This document shows, piece after piece, positions 60,653-64,000 of a stretch of 64,000 bases of DNA. The stretch comes from Proteobacteria bacterium UBA2363. Its GTDB lineage: Bacteria > Pseudomonadota > Gammaproteobacteria > Xanthomonadales > UBA2363. The stretch lies in NCBI GenBank assembly GCA_002344355.1, contig DDTN01000014.1, forward strand, positions 1 to 64,000, read 5' to 3'. Both the position numbers and the translations under genes were made by a program. The notes beneath the pieces are model-generated. The model was not told the origin of the DNA. It did not search any database and saw nothing but the letters and a program-made list of their open reading frames with translations. How positions within the stretch are numbered: position 1 is the stretch's first letter; each line of letters starts with the position of its first letter.

Positions 60653-60895
60653 GGGGCGCCTCCGCTGGATGGCTGGACAGGGCGCCAGCACAGCACAGCC
60701 GATGTTCACGGCATGTGCACCTGGCTGAACCCGCGCTGGCCGGTGCGGCCCGACCATGACCTTCTCCACCCGACGACGGCGGCCGGCCGCGATAGGGTGG
60801 TCGCGTCCGTACACCGCGACGCCGAGCGGCCCTGCCGCCGGACCTCGCGGACGGATGCGGCCGACGGCTGGTCGGCGAGCCCTGGGAGTCAGACC

Positions 60896-61312
60896 ATGAA
60901 AACCGTCCTGATCGTGCTTGGCGTGCTCGCCGCGCTGGTGATCCTGCCGGCCGTGGCCCTGCCGCTGCTGGTCCTGGCGGGCGCGGGCGTCGCCGTGGCC
61001 GCACTGTTCGGTGGGGCGGCGGCGGTGGCGTTGCCGGCGATCATCGCGGTCGCGCTGCTTGGCCTGCTCGGCCTGGCGCTGCGCGTCGTCCTGGCGCTGT
61101 TCGGGCTGGTCGTCGGCGTGCTCGGTGCGGTGCTGGGCGCCATCCTCGGCGCGCTCGGCGCGGTGCTGGGCGCCGTGGTCGCCCTGGTCGTCCTGCCGCT
61201 GGCGCTGCTGCCGGTGCTGGCGCCGGTGCTCCTGATCGGCGTGCTGGTCTGGTGGGCGATCCGCGCCAACCGCCGGTCCGCGCCGGCGCTGCCCGCCGCC
61301 GACGCCGGCTGA
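60896..61312 (+). CDS. Small glycine-zipper membrane protein, function unknown
   Basis: The 138-residue protein is almost entirely hydrophobic (Ala, Leu, Val, Gly), with three or four membrane segments. It contains a striking glycine-every-third/fourth pattern, LGAVLGAILGALGAVLGAVV, typical of glycine zippers that pack helices or form pores. A short basic/Pro tail follows (RANRRSAPALP). GGGAG lies 7 bp before the ATG, supporting a real gene. No family was recognised. It lies 20 bp before the FNR-type box of the usp gene. Confidence 0.7.
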   Translation: MKTVLIVLGVLAALVILPAVALPLLVLAGAGVAVAALFGGAAAVALPAIIAVALLGLLGLALRVVLALFGLVVGVLGAVLGAILGALGAVLGAVVALVVLPLALLPVLAPVLLIGVLVWWAIRANRRSAPALPAADAG

Positions 61313-61332
61313 GCCGGGGGCCGGCAGCGGCC

Positions 61333-61346
61333 TTGATCCCGGTCAA
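61333..61346. promoter_or_regulatory. FNR/ANR-type box upstream of the universal stress protein
   Basis: TTGATCCCGGTCAA matches TTGAT-N4-(A/G)TCAA and shares 13 of 14 bases with the box at 45889. Its centre is 58 bp before the usp ATG, consistent with activation at about -41 and a leader of about 17 nt. Universal stress genes are classical ANR/FNR targets in other Gammaproteobacteria. Confidence 0.7.
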
Positions 61347-61397
61347 GCCGCCGGCGGCGGTCCGGCGCGACCATGGTGGCGGATTCCCACGGGCGCC

Positions 61398-62243
61398 ATG
61401 GCCATGACACTGGATCGGATCAAAAGCGTATTCATCGTCCCGGGGACCGCCGGCACCGCACCGTCGGCCGCCGTGGCGGCCGGCATGGCGCTGGCTGCCC
61501 GGGCGCAGGCCTCGGCCGCGGTCATGGCGGCGGCACCGGCGCTGAGCCTCGGCCACGCGCTGCTGGGCCGGCTGGCCGCCGACCTGGTGGCCGGCGAAAA
61601 CGCGGCCCGTCGCGACCGCGCCCGGGCCGTCGCCGGCCAGGCCGGCGAGCTGGCCCGGGCGCTGGCGGTCGACTGCACCCTGTTCACGCCGGCGCTGGCG
61701 CCGCCCGACCTGCTCCTGGCGATGGCCCGGCAGTCGCACGGCCACGACCTGTGCATGGTCGATGCCGATGCCGCCGCCTACGTGCTGGAGGCCCATCCGG
61801 CGCATTCGCTTCTGTTCAGCAGCGGCCGGCCGCTGTTGCTGGTGCCGTCCGGGTGCACCGCCGTGGCGCCGGTGACGCGCGCCCTGGTCGCCTGGGATGG
61901 CAGCGCGCGCGCGGCCCGGGCGCTGCACGATGCCCTGCCCCTGTTGCACGGCGCCGAAGTCGACCTGCTCAGCGTCACCGGCGAGAAGGATCTCTCCGGG
62001 GCGCTGGGTGGCGAGGCCCTGGTGCCGTGGCTGGCCCGGCACGGCGTCGCCGCGCGGCCGCGGTTGCGGACGGTTGCCGGCGGGGCCGTCGCCGATGCCC
62101 TGCACGCCCACCTGGAGGAGACCGCGGCGGAGCTGCTGGTGATGGGCGCCTTCGTGCACGCCCGTCTGCGCCAGGCGATCCTGGGCGGCGTCACCCGCGC
62201 GATCCTCGAGCGGACGCCGGTGCCGACCCTGCTGTCGTACTAG
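61398..62243 (+). CDS. Universal stress protein with two Usp domains
   Basis: The 281-residue cytoplasmic protein has two UspA-like domains (about 8-145 and 155-280). The second is better conserved: ALVAWDGSARAARAL, and ELLVMGAFVHARLRQAILGGVTRAILERTPVPTLL, with the ATP-type G-x9-G-(S/T) region. The first is degenerate. Such proteins aid survival in stasis or low oxygen. The downstream ATG two codons later is also possible. Confidence 0.88.
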   Translation: MAMTLDRIKSVFIVPGTAGTAPSAAVAAGMALAARAQASAAVMAAAPALSLGHALLGRLAADLVAGENAARRDRARAVAGQAGELARALAVDCTLFTPALAPPDLLLAMARQSHGHDLCMVDADAAAYVLEAHPAHSLLFSSGRPLLLVPSGCTAVAPVTRALVAWDGSARAARALHDALPLLHGAEVDLLSVTGEKDLSGALGGEALVPWLARHGVAARPRLRTVAGGAVADALHAHLEETAAELLVMGAFVHARLRQAILGGVTRAILERTPVPTLLSY

Positions 62244-62386
62244 CAACCGCCCGGCTGCGGTGCGGCCGCCGCAGGGCCGGACCGGGCCGGTGCGCGGACC
62301 AGGGCCGAGGGCGGCCGGCCGCCGTCCGGCCGGTGTCGCGGGTGCCTCGCGGTATCCTGTGCCGCCCGAACCGCCCGCCTCCGCCC

Positions 62387-63436
62387 TTGTCCGCACCGAC
62401 CCGCCCCGCCCTGCCCAGCCTGTCCCGCCCTGCGCCGGCGGCCGCTCCAGCATCGGTTGGGCGCCGGCTCAGCGTGGCGCCGATGATGGACTGGACCGAT
62501 CGCCACTGCCGGGTGCTGCACCGGCGCCTGGCGCCGCATGCGCTGCTCTACACCGAGATGCTGCACGCCAATGCGCTGGTCCGCGGCGAGGCCGGGCGCC
62601 TGCTCGCGCACGACCGCGAGGAGCATCCGCTGGCCCTGCAGCTGGGCGGCAGCGAGCCGGCCCTGCTCGCGCGGGCGGCGCGGGTCGGCGTCGACCACGG
62701 CATGGACGAGATCAACCTCAACTGCGGCTGCCCCAGCGAGCGGGTGCAGGATGGCGCCTTCGGCGCCTGCCTGATGCGCGAGCCGGCGCTGGTCGCCGAG
62801 TGCGTTGCGGCGATGCGCGCCGTGGTTCCGGCGGCGGTGCCGGTCACCGTCAAGTGCCGGATCGGGGTCGACGAGCAGGACGACTACGAGGATCTCGAGC
62901 GCTTCGTCGACACCGTCGCGCGCGCCGGCTGCACGGTGTTCGTCGTGCACGCCCGCAAGGCCTGGCTGAAGGGTTTGAGCCCGCGCGAGAACCGCGAGCT
63001 GCCGCCGCTGGACTGGCCGCGGGTGTTCCGGCTCAAGCGCGAGCACCCGGAACTCACCGTGGTGCTGAACGGCGGCCTTTCCGCCGACGCCGACATCGAC
63101 GCCGCGCTGGCGCGGCTCGACGGCGTGATGCTCGGCCGCGCCGCCTACCACACGCCCTGGCGGCTGGCGCAGCTCGAGCAGCGGCTGTTCGGAACGCCGC
63201 TGCCGGACCGCCGTGGCGTGGTGGCCGGCCTGCGCGGCTACGTGGAATCGCGGCTGGCCGCCGGCGACCGCCTGCCGTCCATCGTCCGGCACTGGCTGGG
63301 GCTGGCCCACGGCCTGCCCGGGGCACGGCCGTTCCGGCGCATCCTGACCGAGGCGGCGCGCCGCCCCGGGGCCGGCTGGCCGGTGCTGGAGCAGGCGCTG
63401 GCGAGCCTGTCGCCGGCCCTGGTCGAGGCCGCCTGA
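62387..63436 (+). CDS. dusA: tRNA-dihydrouridine synthase A
   Basis: DusA reduces uridine to dihydrouridine in the D-loop of tRNA using FMN and NADPH. The 349-residue protein has the FMN-barrel start LSVAPMMDWTDRHCR, catalytic Cys115 in NLNCGCPSERVQDGAFGA, and VKCRIGVDEQDDYE and VHARKAWLKGLSP, all DusA-type motifs. The TTG start is tentative: no ATG occurs before the conserved SVAPMMDW, and the first residues are Pro/Ala-rich. The stop shares one base with the next ATG (TGATG). Confidence 0.92.
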   Translation: MSAPTRPALPSLSRPAPAAAPASVGRRLSVAPMMDWTDRHCRVLHRRLAPHALLYTEMLHANALVRGEAGRLLAHDREEHPLALQLGGSEPALLARAARVGVDHGMDEINLNCGCPSERVQDGAFGACLMREPALVAECVAAMRAVVPAAVPVTVKCRIGVDEQDDYEDLERFVDTVARAGCTVFVVHARKAWLKGLSPRENRELPPLDWPRVFRLKREHPELTVVLNGGLSADADIDAALARLDGVMLGRAAYHTPWRLAQLEQRLFGTPLPDRRGVVAGLRGYVESRLAAGDRLPSIVRHWLGLAHGLPGARPFRRILTEAARRPGAGWPVLEQALASLSPALVEAA

Positions 63437-64000
63437 TGCTGGTCACCGAGCCGGCCGCCTTCCTGGAGGCGCTCGGCCACCTGCCCGATGCCCCGTGGGG
63501 GCCGGCCGTGCCCCGGGCGGCCCTGCTGCTGTCCCCGGACGGCCTGGATCCGGCGGCAGCCACCTGTGCCGACAACGCCTACATGCGCCCCGCCGACGCC
63601 GTCGACGCCGATCGCTGCGCGGCCGAGCACCGCGCCCTGGCCAGGGCCCTGTCGGCGCAGCTTCCGGTGCTCACCTTTCCGGGGGATCCGGCGACGCCGG
63701 ATGCGGTATTCCTCAACAACGCCTTCGCCACCGTCCCCGGCCACCTGCTGCTGGGCGCGATGCGCTACCCGGCGCGGCAGCGCGAGACCGCGCGCGCCGA
63801 CATCCGCGCCTTCTTCTCCCAGGTGCTGGGTTACGCCACCATCGACCTGGCGCGCGGCGACCGGGTCGCCGAGCTGACCGGTTCGCTGGTGATCGACCGT
63901 CGCCGCGGCGTCGGCCTGTGCGGACTGTCCGAGCGCTGCGACCTGGCCGGCGCCCAGGCCATGCATGCCGCCTTCGGCCTGCGCCTGAGCTTCGCGTTCG
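63436..64000 (+). CDS. Amidinotransferase/arginine deiminase-like protein, 5' part
   Basis: The gene runs off the window after 188 codons. The visible part has VFLNNAFATVP, LLGAMRYPARQRETARADIRAFF and ELTGSLVIDRRRGVGLCGLSERCD. This pattern resembles guanidino-group-modifying enzymes, in which NN-(W/A)-F and later acidic, His and Cys residues act on arginine-like substrates. The catalytic Cys would lie beyond the window, so the activity is not confirmed. It is coupled to dusA by a TGATG overlap. Confidence 0.65.
   Translation, partial: MLVTEPAAFLEALGHLPDAPWGPAVPRAALLLSPDGLDPAAATCADNAYMRPADAVDADRCAAEHRALARALSAQLPVLTFPGDPATPDAVFLNNAFATVPGHLLLGAMRYPARQRETARADIRAFFSQVLGYATIDLARGDRVAELTGSLVIDRRRGVGLCGLSERCDLAGAQAMHAAFGLRLSFAF

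Noticed and set aside
62244..62386. Terminator at the GGCGGCCGGCCGCC palindrome (62310-62323)
   Set aside because: It is a perfect palindrome without a usable loop or T-run, and such runs are common in this GC-rich sequence.

Overview
This is a chromosomal window from a very GC-rich Gram-negative bacterium. The gene content points to Gammaproteobacteria, most likely Lysobacterales/Xanthomonadales: an mreBCD-mrdA-rodA-mltB-rlpA-dacA-DUF493-lipB-lipA block, a split B12-dependent ribonucleotide reductase, a DUF3011 protein, and secreted proteins ending in an LF-x2-GF motif. No rRNA, tRNA, prophage, complete insertion sequence or CRISPR array was found. Most genes look vertically inherited, with translational overlaps (ATGA, GTGA, TGATG) and a uniform GC-rich codon bias.

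Layout. 1-4500: a TolB-propeller amidohydrolase convergent with a PfkB kinase. 4600-15400: the rod-shape and cell-wall cluster (mreB, mreC, mreD, mrdA, rodA, mltB, rlpA, dacA) running into lipoate synthesis (DUF493, lipB, lipA). 15500-18800: the tail-specific protease Prc and an EamA exporter. 18800-23400 (minus): a MacAB/Lol-like ABC system with an adaptor, an ATPase and two permeases; the start of the second permease gene is duplicated behind a hairpin-bearing spacer. 23480-29800 (minus): M17 aminopeptidase, HAD phosphatase, PstS-like binding protein, a DegP/Q protease and an ELWxxDGT-repeat protein.

30000-34600: the class II ribonucleotide reductase is split into NrdJ and a NrdJb-like TSCPD/Cys-rich partner, with a Lys/Ala repeat histone-like gene between them. 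Two NrdR-like boxes lie upstream. An A9 run sits in the NrdJb gene just before its Cys-rich redox tail. 34600-42700: PAP2 phosphatase, CPA2 antiporter, an RND efflux pump with its adaptor, an EamA exporter and a DUF1304 protein.

42700-47800 holds the most interesting locus. A decaheme cytochrome (MtrA/DmsE-like) and an MtrB/PioB-like outer-membrane barrel are transcribed divergently from a ferric-reductase-type flavocytochrome and a small cytochrome c, and an FNR-type palindrome lies between the two units. Together these could carry electrons between NAD(P)H, the periplasm and the cell surface. 47900-57200: EF-hand and DUF3011 secreted proteins, a 7TMR-DISM diguanylate cyclase, a membrane patatin coupled to a RoxA/MauG-like di-heme cytochrome, and a repeat-rich secreted protein. 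57400-64000: a Sel1/prolyl-hydroxylase fusion, DUF3429, a PQQ-type sugar dehydrogenase lipoprotein, a glycine-zipper membrane protein, a tandem universal stress protein behind a second FNR-type box, dusA, and the start of an amidinotransferase-like gene cut by the window end.
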